In this document: piece after piece, positions 6,738 to 15,200 of the stretch | Layout: every line of letters begins with the position of its first letter | How positions within the stretch are numbered: the stretch's first letter is position 1 | From: JBEBGV01 sp040081265 | Lineage (GTDB): Bacteria; Acidobacteriota; Vicinamibacteria; Vicinamibacterales; UBA2999 | DNA: 64,000 bases | Assembly: GCA_040081265.1 (NCBI GenBank) | Contig: JBEBGV010000015.1 | Location: forward strand, 17,360-81,359 | Direction of reading: 5' to 3' | Program-made: the position numbers and the translations under genes | The notes under the pieces: generated by a model | Databases searched by the model: none | Seen by the model: only the letters and a program-made list of their open reading frames with translations | What the model was told of the DNA's origin: nothing

Positions 6738-8174
6738 CTACTGAAAACCGCCAAATCCCCCACGGCCGCTGCGACCGGGAGTGCCGGGTCGCGTGCCGTC
6801 GAGCTGACCGTTGATCGAGACGAGGCGGTCGAGGAGAAAGCGGCGTAGCGGCGGACCAGTACGCCCGCGCCCAAAGCCGCCGAAGCCGCCACCGGACGTG
6901 TCAGTCAATGCGGACCCGGAGTCTGAAAAGTTGGCCTCGAAGCGCGACTCCGTCGTGGTGGGATCGGCGAGCACGGCCTCACGGATGACGACGGCCGTGT
7001 CGGCAATCGCGACCCCGAGTCGTGCGAGCGAGACGTTGTTCTCCACCATCTCGGTGACCATCGCCCGGTAGCGCGCGGCGAAGGCCGGCGTGGCCAGCAC
7101 GCGCTCCGCAAGCGGAAACATCCCGCGTCCCGCAGGCTGGGTGAGACTGAGGTCGGCGGTGCCCGACATGAAGCCGCCAAACGCCATGTTCAGGTCCCAC
7201 GGCAGCCACACCACCTTCTCCGACCGCGGGTCCACGGTGATCCAGTAGTTGTGGTTCATGCCGAGCGGACTGTCTACGTTGACCAGCACCACCTGAGCGG
7301 CGAGGAAGCGCAGGAAGCTGTCGACATCGAGGTACTCGTCGAGCCTGGCGGCAAATTCCTCGGGCGACGCCGTGTTCACGAAGCGGACGAAGGTGATGAA
7401 GCGTTGGACGTCCTTCGGTTTGGCGTCGATCTTCGAGGAATACCGGCTTTCGTAGGCCGCCCAGTCGTCGCCCAGATCGGGCATGCCGCTGAGCCGCTCA
7501 GGCTTGACCAGCACGCCGACGCGCTCGCCCCACCGATCGCGGAAGAACCGCTGATCGATTTGTTCGATAGCGGTGAAGAGCCCGGCGTACTCGTGGTCGT
7601 AGCGGCCCGGTACCGTGATGTACACGCGGACGAACGCCGTGCGCGGCGAGACGACCCCCGCACGCCTGAAGACGTCGTAGGCAAGCGCCTCACGCATCTG
7701 GCTCGCGTCCATCGCGTTGTTGTTCAGATTGAGGGTCTCGAGGCCGAAGAAGCTGCGCGACTTGTCGGGCTTGTCGAAGTCGATCTTGAGCGAGCGCTTC
7801 AACTCGCTCGGTGCGGAGCGGAAGCTCGAATTGCCCTTGTAGCGCACGGTCACGGTGCCCCACGGTCGGTCACCGAATGCGAGCGCGGCGGTGACCTTTG
7901 GGTACCCGGAATCATCGGCGCCAAACTGGAAGCCGCGGCCGGCGCGGCCCGAGGGCAGCATCGTGTCGAAGTTCTCGCGGGAGAACGTCAGGTGGATGGC
8001 GTGGAGCCGGTCGAGACCGAAGAACTCGTCGGCGCTCCTCGTGTCTGGATCGGCCACCGGCACCGGCGCCGCGACCTGACGAGCCGCCACCATCGACCAG
8101 CCGGCCACGACGAGGCCGAGAGCGACCACCATCAGGCAGACGCGGTGCAGCAACGAGCGGGACATCAGCGTCAC
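6738..8174 (-). CDS. Secreted CotH-like protein kinase fold
   Basis: About 478 residues. CotH proteins are atypical kinases first described from Bacillus spore coats and are widespread as secreted proteins in other bacteria. Visible family features are VRYKGNSSF, KRSLKIDFDK, LNLNNNAMD, SQMREALAYDVFRRAGV, SPRTAFVRV and the metal-binding type segment NVDSPLGMNHNYWI followed by VVWLPWDLNMAFG. An N-terminal signal peptide is present. I chose GTG at 8174 because GGAGG lies 7 nt upstream; ATG at 8165 is an alternative. The C-terminus is Gly/Arg-rich (GGGFGGFGRGRTG). It is transcribed alone, divergently from the outer-membrane protein at 8335. The substrate is unknown. Confidence 0.85.
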   Translation of the reverse strand: MTLMSRSLLHRVCLMVVALGLVVAGWSMVAARQVAAPVPVADPDTRSADEFFGLDRLHAIHLTFSRENFDTMLPSGRAGRGFQFGADDSGYPKVTAALAFGDRPWGTVTVRYKGNSSFRSAPSELKRSLKIDFDKPDKSRSFFGLETLNLNNNAMDASQMREALAYDVFRRAGVVSPRTAFVRVYITVPGRYDHEYAGLFTAIEQIDQRFFRDRWGERVGVLVKPERLSGMPDLGDDWAAYESRYSSKIDAKPKDVQRFITFVRFVNTASPEEFAARLDEYLDVDSFLRFLAAQVVLVNVDSPLGMNHNYWITVDPRSEKVVWLPWDLNMAFGGFMSGTADLSLTQPAGRGMFPLAERVLATPAFAARYRAMVTEMVENNVSLARLGVAIADTAVVIREAVLADPTTTESRFEANFSDSGSALTDTSGGGFGGFGRGRTGPPLRRFLLDRLVSINGQLDGTRPGTPGRSGRGGFGGFQ

Positions 8175-8334
8175 ACCAACACCTCCGCGCCAGACCGGCG
8201 CAGGGCGATGATATCGCACGACCCTGCGCAATCACTTCGATCTGTACGTTCCAGAACCACGGTTGTCCGCTTTTCGACCGTCTTGTGTTGTTACAGATAT
8301 GGGAGAGCCCTTTCGGAACTCCAGAGGAGGTGCT

Positions 8335-8919
8335 GTGAAGTCACTCGTTGTTGCAGGTTTCGTGGTGATCTTGGCGCTGGCGAGCAGCGCGAACGGTTGG
8401 GCCCAGGGTATCGGGGGCGGTGCGAAGATTGGCGTCAACTTTTCTACGGTCAGCGGGGATATCGAGGCCGAAAAGAGCCTGCGGACCGGCCTGCTGGTTG
8501 GCGGCTTTCTCACAGTGCCCAAAGGGAACACGCTCGCCTTCCAGCCCGAAGTCCTCTTCTCGATGCAAGGCGTAAAGGGCGAGGAAGCCGACGGGACAAA
8601 ACTCACATACGAAATCAACGAAATCCAGATTCCCCTGCTGCTTAGGGTTGGCCGAAGTGGCGGAGGGACCCATCTCCTTCTCGGACCATCGATCGGAATT
8701 GTGACCAGCGCCAAGGCCACGTCCGGCAGCCTTGAGCAGGACATCAAGGACGATCTGAAGTCCACCGACATCGGTTTCATCGTTGGCGCCGGCGTCACCG
8801 TCAACCGTTTCCTGATTGAAGCCCGCTACAACCTTGGCCTGACCAACCTGAACGATGACAGCAGCGGCGGCGACAACAAGAGCCGCGTATTCTCCGTGCT
8901 CGTCGGCGTCGGTCTCTAA
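8335..8919 (+). CDS. Outer-membrane beta-barrel protein
   Basis: About 194 residues. A clear signal peptide (VKSLVVAGFVVILALASSANGWAQ) is followed by alternating amphipathic strands with Gly-rich turns: GIGGGAKIGVNFST, GLLVGGFLTVP, LAFQPEVLFSMQG, IQIPLLLRVG and FLIEARYNLGLTNL. The pattern fits the small porin-like barrel family (PF13568 type). I chose GTG at 8335, preceded by AGAGGAGG with 4-nt spacing, because it puts the signal peptide at the N-terminus; a longer upstream reading frame lacks one. The role is unknown, probably structural or adhesive. The gene converges on the esterase at 8934 with a 14-nt gap. Confidence 0.75.
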   Translation: MKSLVVAGFVVILALASSANGWAQGIGGGAKIGVNFSTVSGDIEAEKSLRTGLLVGGFLTVPKGNTLAFQPEVLFSMQGVKGEEADGTKLTYEINEIQIPLLLRVGRSGGGTHLLLGPSIGIVTSAKATSGSLEQDIKDDLKSTDIGFIVGAGVTVNRFLIEARYNLGLTNLNDDSSGGDNKSRVFSVLVGVGL

Positions 8920-8933
8920 GACTTACGACGTGC

Positions 8934-9668
8934 TCACCGCGCGCAGCTCTCAATCTGATCGAAGAGTCGCGCGGACAGGTTCAGCTCCCCAGCTTTCAGC
9001 CGGTGCACCTGGTTCGGTTCGACGGCAAACCGAACCCGGTAGCCGGCCTTCGCCAGTTCCTGCGACTGCCGCTGCATCTCGCCACGCCAGCCATCGTCGC
9101 GATCGCCGACGTGCATGTACAGGCACATCGGTTTGAGCACGGCGGCCTTCGCGCGATCCGGGCCATCCAGCAGGCCCGGATAACCCGTCACCGTGGCGAA
9201 ATACGACGGATAGAGCGCCGCGACGTGGAAAGCGCTGATGCCGCCGTTGGAATGACCGGCCACGTGCAGCTTGCCGTTCCGTACGTGGTAGTCCTTCAGG
9301 ATCTGATCGAGAAACGACGGGAACACGCGATCAGCGCCCTCGAAGAACAGCCGACCATCGGGCGAGGCCGGACTGATCACGATGTAGCCGCGCCGCTCGG
9401 CTTCCTGCCGCCAGTCGGTGTTCACCGTGCCTTCCGCTCCGCGCATCTGTTGCGAGCCACCGGTGAACACCAGCACGACGGGATAGGTCCGGGACGGGTC
9501 GTAGCCCGATGGCAGCACGACCTTGTAGGTCAGCGAAAGGCCGCCGAACGTCCCGGTCTTCTCGACCATCTCGGCCGTCGCCGTCGTCGCGCCAATGAAC
9601 AGCACCATTACGGCTGTCAGCGCATGTAGCAGTACGCGTCGATTGTGCATCGTGCCCATTGTAGCCAC
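8934..9668 (-). CDS. Secreted esterase, PHB-depolymerase/feruloyl-esterase-like
   Basis: A 244-residue alpha/beta hydrolase with a signal peptide (HALTAVMVLFIGATTATA). It has an oxyanion/first-strand region (YPVVLVFTGG) and an intact nucleophile elbow GHSNGG. A PMCLYMHVGDRDDGW segment probably supplies the acid, and VEPNQVHRLKAGE probably supplies the catalytic His. It is the only one of the four hydrolase-fold proteins in 8.9-14.7 kb that keeps a classical GxSxG serine. The start is uncertain: GTG 9668, ATG 9659 or ATG 9650. It is divergent from the gene at 9750 with an 80-nt shared promoter region. Confidence 0.8.
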   Translation of the reverse strand: MATMGTMHNRRVLLHALTAVMVLFIGATTATAEMVEKTGTFGGLSLTYKVVLPSGYDPSRTYPVVLVFTGGSQQMRGAEGTVNTDWRQEAERRGYIVISPASPDGRLFFEGADRVFPSFLDQILKDYHVRNGKLHVAGHSNGGISAFHVAALYPSYFATVTGYPGLLDGPDRAKAAVLKPMCLYMHVGDRDDGWRGEMQRQSQELAKAGYRVRFAVEPNQVHRLKAGELNLSARLFDQIESCAR

Positions 9669-9749
9669 CCTGACGCGGTAAGATCACCCCGCGCTCGCCG
9701 TCCGCCAGCAGGTCGCATCGCGAGCGCGTCCGCAGAAGGAGATTACGGA

Positions 9750-10898
9750 ATGACGAATCATTGGAAGCGCGCGCTCATCGCGACGACGCTCTGCGCGGCG
9801 GTCTGGGCGATGGCTCCGGGCGCAGCGCCAACAACCTACGCATTCGGTGAGGCCGGCCCGCTCCGCCTGGCACAGTTTGGCAACTTCATTATCAACGCGC
9901 ACGTGAAAGACGACGGCGGCATCACCGATCAGATGTACGTCGACTTCATGATTCCCGAAAACCGGGTCTATCCCTACCCGGTCGTACTCGTGCACGGCGG
10001 CGGTGGCCAGAGCACGGATTGGAGGTCCACGGTGGACGGCCGCGACGGGTGGGTGAACTACCTGCTCAACGCCGGCTTTGCGCTCTACATCGTCGACCGG
10101 CCCGGCACTGGACGCTCGATGAGCAACAGCACCTACGGCAACGGCATGCTCGGCGCCCCTGGCAACTCACGGACGATCGCTCGACTCGCGACGTCGACGA
10201 ACTGGCCAGGAGCACCGATGATCCGGAACGCTGACGGTTCGCCGAACGTCGAGGCCTGGCAGGAGGCCAACCTCCGGAACCCCGGCATCACTGCCTGGGC
10301 AGCCACCTCACCGCGGACACCGTTTGCCAGCAACGACATCTCGATCGAGGCGCAGGCGGCGCTGCTCGATCGCATCGGCCCAGCGGTGGTCTTCACGCAC
10401 GCCGGCGGCGGCGCCACGGCGATGGGCGCGGCACTGAAGGCAGCCGCCGGCAAGAAGCTCATCGGCGTTCTGGCCTACGAGGCCAACGGCGCCCATGTCT
10501 ACGAAGAGGAGTCGCTCAAGCGCGGCCAGTGGAGCAACGGGGCTCCGACCGGACCCTCGCTGTCGGAACAGATCATCTCAACTGGCAAGTGCCAGTTGCA
10601 GGCCGCCCAGCAGAAGTCCCGACTCGTCACGCTGGCTGACGTGAAGATGGCCCTCGTGTACAGCGCGCGTCTTGGGACGCCCGACAGCCGGAACGTGATC
10701 GCGTGCGCCGCGGCGCAGGCGCGCGAGTCTGGCATCAACGCTATCGGTATTCACATGCCCGACCACCCCGGCGGCGAAGGCACAGGCCACTTCGCCATGA
10801 CCGAGACGGTCAGCGGCGAGGTTGTGAAGAACATCGTGATCCCGGCGCTGGCCTGGCTCCAAGGCAAGGAACTGCCGCGCGGCTTCAAGACTTACTAG
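9750..10898 (+). CDS. Secreted alpha/beta-hydrolase-fold protein lacking nucleophile Ser
   Basis: 382 residues. An N-terminal signal peptide is present, and AAGGAG lies 9 nt before the ATG. The fold is recognisable from YPVVLVHGGGG (76-86), GWVNYLLNAGFALYIVDRPG (100-119) and a C-terminal AWL helix. The nucleophile elbow, THSxGG-like in active relatives, reads THAGGG (216-221), placing Ala218 where Ser should be. A candidate catalytic His is retained in GTGHFAMTE (His347). It is related to both halves of the protein at 12563-14677. It converges on the tannase-like gene with only 3 nt between stop codons. It may be a binding or scaffold protein, or may use unusual chemistry. Confidence 0.8.
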   Translation: MTNHWKRALIATTLCAAVWAMAPGAAPTTYAFGEAGPLRLAQFGNFIINAHVKDDGGITDQMYVDFMIPENRVYPYPVVLVHGGGGQSTDWRSTVDGRDGWVNYLLNAGFALYIVDRPGTGRSMSNSTYGNGMLGAPGNSRTIARLATSTNWPGAPMIRNADGSPNVEAWQEANLRNPGITAWAATSPRTPFASNDISIEAQAALLDRIGPAVVFTHAGGGATAMGAALKAAAGKKLIGVLAYEANGAHVYEEESLKRGQWSNGAPTGPSLSEQIISTGKCQLQAAQQKSRLVTLADVKMALVYSARLGTPDSRNVIACAAAQARESGINAIGIHMPDHPGGEGTGHFAMTETVSGEVVKNIVIPALAWLQGKELPRGFKTY

Positions 10899-10901
10899 GT
10901 A

Positions 10902-12527
10902 TCAGCGCGCCGCAGGAAGGCGGCGCGGCCTGCACTCGTAGCTGTTCGCCTGCATGGGGTCGCCCTGGCCCAGGTACGCGGCGCCCTGGGGGAACGCACA
11001 CACCAGCAGCTGCCGGTCCACGCGCCCGCTGGTCCGGTGATCGACCGTGAACTGCGCGGGAGGCTGTCCCGTCTCGCGCCACCGCGTGAGGATGGCCATG
11101 GGATCGAACGAGTAGCCGTTGGCCGGCGGGGCGGTTCGATCGTAGGGTCGGTTCCCGTTGCCCGGTGTGTGACCCATGCCCGGAATCATGAACAGCCGAA
11201 CGGCCCTGTCCGCGTCCCCGCCTGCCCGTTCGACAATCTGCTCGTAGTACTCGATGGGGTACAGCGGCGACATGTTGTCGTTCCACCCGTTGTAGAACAG
11301 GATCCTGCCGCCGCGGCGGAGGAACGGTCGAAGGTCCGTCTCGACGGCATTGATCGCCGCGACCTCGGGACGATCGGCAAGCGCGACGTCGGCGTCGTAG
11401 TTGATGCGCCTGCTCGCCCAATCGAGCATGGGATCGCGCAGCACGACGTACTTGAAGTAGTTGGCCGCAAAGTCGGCCGCCGGCAGATCCGGACTCGGGT
11501 TGAGGAGCGCGGGGTTCCATTCCCCTCCGGGCAGCAACTCGGGATAGAGCTGCTCCCCCGTTCGCGAGTGGCGAACCGGCGCATAGAGCTTCTGGACAGC
11601 GCGCACCTGTGCCGGCGTGAGGCAGTCCGCGCGCCGGCTGTCACTGCAGACCAGTGCCTGCGGGTCGAAGCGGCAATTGCGCGGGTCGTGCAGCAGCGAG
11701 TCCTGGACGCCGTCGTTCAGATCGCATGCGGCGTGGACGCCGGCGTTCAGGGTCCTCAGCGCGCGCTCGTCGAAGTAGCTGTCGGGCGACTCGTGCGTCG
11801 CCTGCCAGGCAGCCATCTGCGCGAAGGTGAACCGCGAGTGATAGTTGGTCACCCCACCCGCGGCGATGCCGTCATAGTCCTGCGGGTAGAGGGCGATGCT
11901 CTTCAGACCCTGCCGCGTGGCACCGCCGGTGAGGTTCCAGTACGAAAAACGCGGGAGGTTGCCGTAGTAGCGACCAATCAGGTCCTTCGCCTTCACGGTC
12001 GTCTCGTGCCAGGCGCGGTGGTTCCAGTCGATCAGTGACTCGGGGTTCACCAGGAAGTTGGCGCGGGCGGTTCCGTCCCCGCCTCCATCGGTGGTCGCCG
12101 TGGCATATCCGTCGCGCAGCGCCGCCGCCAACGTCGCAGGGTCCATGGTTCCACCGAAGAAGGCAAATCCATCGGCGCGGAAGTCTCGGTTCCAGGTGGT
12201 CTCCGGCAACCACACCTCGAAGCGGACGGCCGTGTCGCGGCTCGTCCGCACCTCACCCTTGACCTCGCAGAACGCCGGTAGATTGGCGTAGGCCTCCCTC
12301 GGCAGCGCTCTGAGCCTGGTCTCCCCTGGTGCAGCTTCAGCCGTCCAACTCGGCTCGTAGCCGCCCGCCGCGACGAGCCGCGACGATGACACGTTCCCGT
12401 TGTCCCACCGGACGGATGACAACTCCGCACATGCGACACGGCTCTGCGCTTCGACAGAATCCTTGTTGCGCATGACCAGGAGGCCTGCTGCCAGGCCAAC
12501 GACACCCACCAAGGCAATCCTCATCAC
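10902..12527 (-). CDS. Tannase/feruloyl-esterase-fold protein with altered CS-D-HC motif
   Basis: 541 residues. The tannase/fungal feruloyl esterase family (PF07519 type) is supported by FEVWLPETTWNRDF, LYPQDYDGIAAG, the lid calcium-site-like segment CDLNDGVQDSLLHDP, GWND and LFMIPGMGH. Active members have GCSxGG with the serine nucleophile, plus a neighbouring Cys that forms a disulfide with the Cys after the catalytic His (HC). Here the first site reads YWNLTGGATRQG (196-207) with no Ser and no Cys. The second reads GMGHT (450-454) with Cys replaced by Thr. Asp417 and His453 remain. A short N-terminal signal or anchor is present. It lies 35 nt downstream of the double hydrolase gene on the same strand, so the two are probably co-transcribed. 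Confidence 0.85.
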   Translation of the reverse strand: MMRIALVGVVGLAAGLLVMRNKDSVEAQSRVACAELSSVRWDNGNVSSSRLVAAGGYEPSWTAEAAPGETRLRALPREAYANLPAFCEVKGEVRTSRDTAVRFEVWLPETTWNRDFRADGFAFFGGTMDPATLAAALRDGYATATTDGGGDGTARANFLVNPESLIDWNHRAWHETTVKAKDLIGRYYGNLPRFSYWNLTGGATRQGLKSIALYPQDYDGIAAGGVTNYHSRFTFAQMAAWQATHESPDSYFDERALRTLNAGVHAACDLNDGVQDSLLHDPRNCRFDPQALVCSDSRRADCLTPAQVRAVQKLYAPVRHSRTGEQLYPELLPGGEWNPALLNPSPDLPAADFAANYFKYVVLRDPMLDWASRRINYDADVALADRPEVAAINAVETDLRPFLRRGGRILFYNGWNDNMSPLYPIEYYEQIVERAGGDADRAVRLFMIPGMGHTPGNGNRPYDRTAPPANGYSFDPMAILTRWRETGQPPAQFTVDHRTSGRVDRQLLVCAFPQGAAYLGQGDPMQANSYECRPRRLPAAR

Positions 12528-12562
12528 CTACCGGTCCTCTGAGGCACTCACGGTTGGTCGGG

Positions 12563-14677
12563 TCATGCGAGCGTCCGCCTATCGAGCCATTCGCGGATGA
12601 GCTCGAAGACCTCGAAGTTGTTGCGCTCGAGCACCATCAGATTGGTGTTGCCCTCCTCGAGGCCCCGGTCGCGCAGGCGCAGGAACTCGGCATCACAGCC
12701 CGACTGCTTCAGGAACTGCACCTGTGCAGGGCCCGAGTAGTTGTTCTCACCCTGCATCCACAGAATGGGGATGCCGGCCAGGTTCTTCAGCTTGCGCGCC
12801 GGCTCGGCCTGGATGCGATGCGGCCGGTTCGGCCCCGGTGAACCCGGCGGCGGCGTCCACTCGGTGAGCCGGAATTCCTGCGGATCCGAGAGCGGTGGAT
12901 CGAAGGTCAACGGCACGGCCGTCACGCCCCAGGTGACGTCGGCCTCGAACGGGGCGTTGTTGCTCTCGACCGTCACGAGGGCCCTCACGAGATTCGGTCG
13001 ACGATCCGCGGCGATCCATCCCAGGCATCCACCATAGGCATGCGTCAGGATGACGGCCGGCCCGATGCGATCGAGCAGCTCCACCGCACCTTTGGCCCAC
13101 TGCTCGCTGTGCAGGGCCATGCTGCGCGGAAAGCCGGATTCGTTGGCCACAAACTGCAGGCCCAGCTCCTCGCCGAGCAGGCCCGTGTTGCGCGGCGTTC
13201 CGGGGGCCAGTCGTGAGTTGCGGAGGATGTTGGCGAGGTTGGTGCCACCGCCGTAGCCGGTGAAGTAGTCACCGTACGCGCCGGGATGCATGGGCACCCG
13301 TCCGTACGCGGGTCGATCCATCACGTAGGTCTGATAGCCGTTGCGCACGAAGTAGTGCACCCAGCCGGGACGTCGTCCGATGCCCATCATGTGCACGGCC
13401 TGGCCCAGCCCTCCGTGCACGAGGATGATCGGATACCGGTGACGCACCTCGACCGGCGTGAACACCTGCACACCGGTCTGCCCGTGCACCACCGTGCCGT
13501 AGGGCGTGTCTTTCTTCTCGATGCCCACGAAGAAGTAGCTGTGGTCGGCCAGGCGCAGCGCGGTCGAATCGCTGTTGGGTCGAACCGGCGGTTGGACGAT
13601 GGCAGGGGCGCCCGCTGAGGTTCGGCGATCCAGCCAGGCGAGGACTGGTGCGAGCGCCTCGCGTGAGTTGCGCTCCAGCATCGGGTAGGGACCGTTGCCG
13701 CTCACACCCTGCGCGGCGAGCGATACCGTCTCCACCGTCAATCCGGCCTGCTGAAGGAAGGCGGCAGTCTGGGCATCACGGGCTGCTCCGGGCGACGCCC
13801 CGCCACTCACGATCGCCACCGGGGTCGATCGCAGCTTGTCGAAGCCGATCGGCGTTGCGGCGATTCGCCCAGTCCCAGTCGCCGGTCCACCGCCGCGCGC
13901 ACCGGGCGTGACCGGCGCCGGTGGCTCGATGGTCACCACGCCCTTGACGAGCGTCGGACGCTCGTCGGCCGACACCCAGGCGAAGGTTGCCCCATCGCCG
14001 TGTGTGATGAAGATCGCGGGGCCAGTCTCGTCGAGCAGCTTTCCGCCACTGAACCGCCAGGCATTCTCCACACCGACCGCATTCTGTGGAGCCGGCCCCT
14101 GCGACGCCAGAAACTGCGCGAGGGCCGGATCATCGACACGTCCCGAGCCTGGCCACTGGGTGTGCCCGGCGGCATCGGGCATCGACAGGGTCCGCACCGC
14201 CTGCTCGAGTGTCGGCGCCTGAGGCGAGAACGGTCCATGTAAGTCAGGGATGTACGCGTTGCGACCCTGGCCCGGTCGGTCGACCACGTACACGCGGTAG
14301 CCCTGCTCGACGAGCAGCATGGCCCATCCGCGCCGGCCATCGGGGGTCACCATCCAGTCGAGTCCCTGGCTCGTTCCCCCGGGGACGAGGATGATCGGGT
14401 ACGGATGCCGGAGTTGTCGCGGCGTCCAGACCTCGACGTGGATGTTCTTGCCGGTCAGCGTCTCGCCGCGCGGCAACATCGTGGCCTCCATGCCGATGTA
14501 GCCGTTGGTCCATTCGGCCAGGTCCAAGGGTGGCACGCGTGTGCTGGCAGGCGTCCCCGCGCCTTGTGCGGCGACACCTGTCTTCATTGCGGCTGCCCAC
14601 GCGGGAATCGCCATTCCCGCGATCGCCATGTCGCGCAGGAACGCGCGACGGCCCATCTGTCCACTTGTCTTGTCCAT
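12563..14677 (-). CDS. Tat-exported double alpha/beta-hydrolase, both active sites degenerate
   Basis: 704 residues made of two homologous hydrolase domains. A twin-arginine signal, GRRAFLRDMAIAGMAIPAWA (9-28), starts the protein. ATG at 14677 is chosen because AAGGGG lies just upstream and the Tat motif then sits at the N-terminus. Domain 1 (about 60-350) has YPIILVPGG and YVVDRPGQGR. Domain 2 (about 385-700) has YPIILVHGG and YVMDRPAYGR. The nucleophile elbows read THGDGA (Gly227) and THAYGG (Ala547) instead of THSxxG. The usual GNGH histidine region reads GNGPYPMLERN (Pro330) and GNTNLMVLERN (Asn679). Both domains therefore appear to have lost Ser and His. It is probably in an operon with the tannase-like gene. 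Confidence 0.8.
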   Translation of the reverse strand: MDKTSGQMGRRAFLRDMAIAGMAIPAWAAAMKTGVAAQGAGTPASTRVPPLDLAEWTNGYIGMEATMLPRGETLTGKNIHVEVWTPRQLRHPYPIILVPGGTSQGLDWMVTPDGRRGWAMLLVEQGYRVYVVDRPGQGRNAYIPDLHGPFSPQAPTLEQAVRTLSMPDAAGHTQWPGSGRVDDPALAQFLASQGPAPQNAVGVENAWRFSGGKLLDETGPAIFITHGDGATFAWVSADERPTLVKGVVTIEPPAPVTPGARGGGPATGTGRIAATPIGFDKLRSTPVAIVSGGASPGAARDAQTAAFLQQAGLTVETVSLAAQGVSGNGPYPMLERNSREALAPVLAWLDRRTSAGAPAIVQPPVRPNSDSTALRLADHSYFFVGIEKKDTPYGTVVHGQTGVQVFTPVEVRHRYPIILVHGGLGQAVHMMGIGRRPGWVHYFVRNGYQTYVMDRPAYGRVPMHPGAYGDYFTGYGGGTNLANILRNSRLAPGTPRNTGLLGEELGLQFVANESGFPRSMALHSEQWAKGAVELLDRIGPAVILTHAYGGCLGWIAADRRPNLVRALVTVESNNAPFEADVTWGVTAVPLTFDPPLSDPQEFRLTEWTPPPGSPGPNRPHRIQAEPARKLKNLAGIPILWMQGENNYSGPAQVQFLKQSGCDAEFLRLRDRGLEEGNTNLMVLERNNFEVFELIREWLDRRTLA

Positions 14678-14789
14678 CGACAACCCCTTCTCCGCCAGCC
14701 CGCCACGCGGAGCGGCGAGCGTATGATAGCCCTTCAGCCTGAACGTCGCGTGAAGGCCCGCGAGGTCGCTTTTGTTGGACGGTCCACGA

Positions 14790-15200
14790 ATGAAACGCTT
14801 GCTTGCGGTCTGGCTGATGACGTTCGGGATGCTCGTCGCGGCGAACGAAGCCGTTGCGCAAGGAGACAACGTGCCTCGGGCCCCGCGAGTGGAGGTGTGG
14901 GGCGCCGTCACCGGCGTGATGACGGGGCCCGCAGGCTCGCTCGTCAGTTCCTACTCGCCGCCACTGCTGTTTGACGGCGACTTCACGAGTCGTGGCGGCC
15001 AGACGCTCAGGGTCGAGACGGGTGCCACGGTTGGATTGACCGGTGGGGTGAACGTCTTCCCGAGCAGACGCGTCGGCATTCAGATGCTGTTCGACCGTGC
15101 GTCATTCGCCGTGTCCGGAACGAACACGGCGTACACCGTGGCCCTGCAGTACGTCAGTCGTCCACCTCCGGACAATGTCCCGCGGATCGTGAACGTGGAT
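14790..15200 (+). pseudogene. Truncated outer-membrane beta-barrel protein gene
   Basis: Starts with ATG at 14790 and a signal peptide (MKRLLAVWLMTFGMLVAANEAVAQ). Strands of an acidobacterial outer-membrane protein follow: VEVWGAVTGVMTGPAGSL, SYSPPLLFDGDF, GINV-like GGVNVFPSRRVGIQ and VALQYVSRPPPDNVPR. From about 15190-15205 onward the frame is simply the antisense of the crp-like gene, ending at 15509 in Arg/His-rich nonsense. Only about the first 135 codons look genuine. The rest of the barrel was probably lost in the same event that removed the 3' end of the opposing gene. Confidence 0.6.

Noticed and set aside
7251..8645. Plus-strand open frame of 464 codons
   Set aside because: Antisense to the CotH-like gene and running into the outer-membrane gene; its composition is typical of a high-GC shadow frame.
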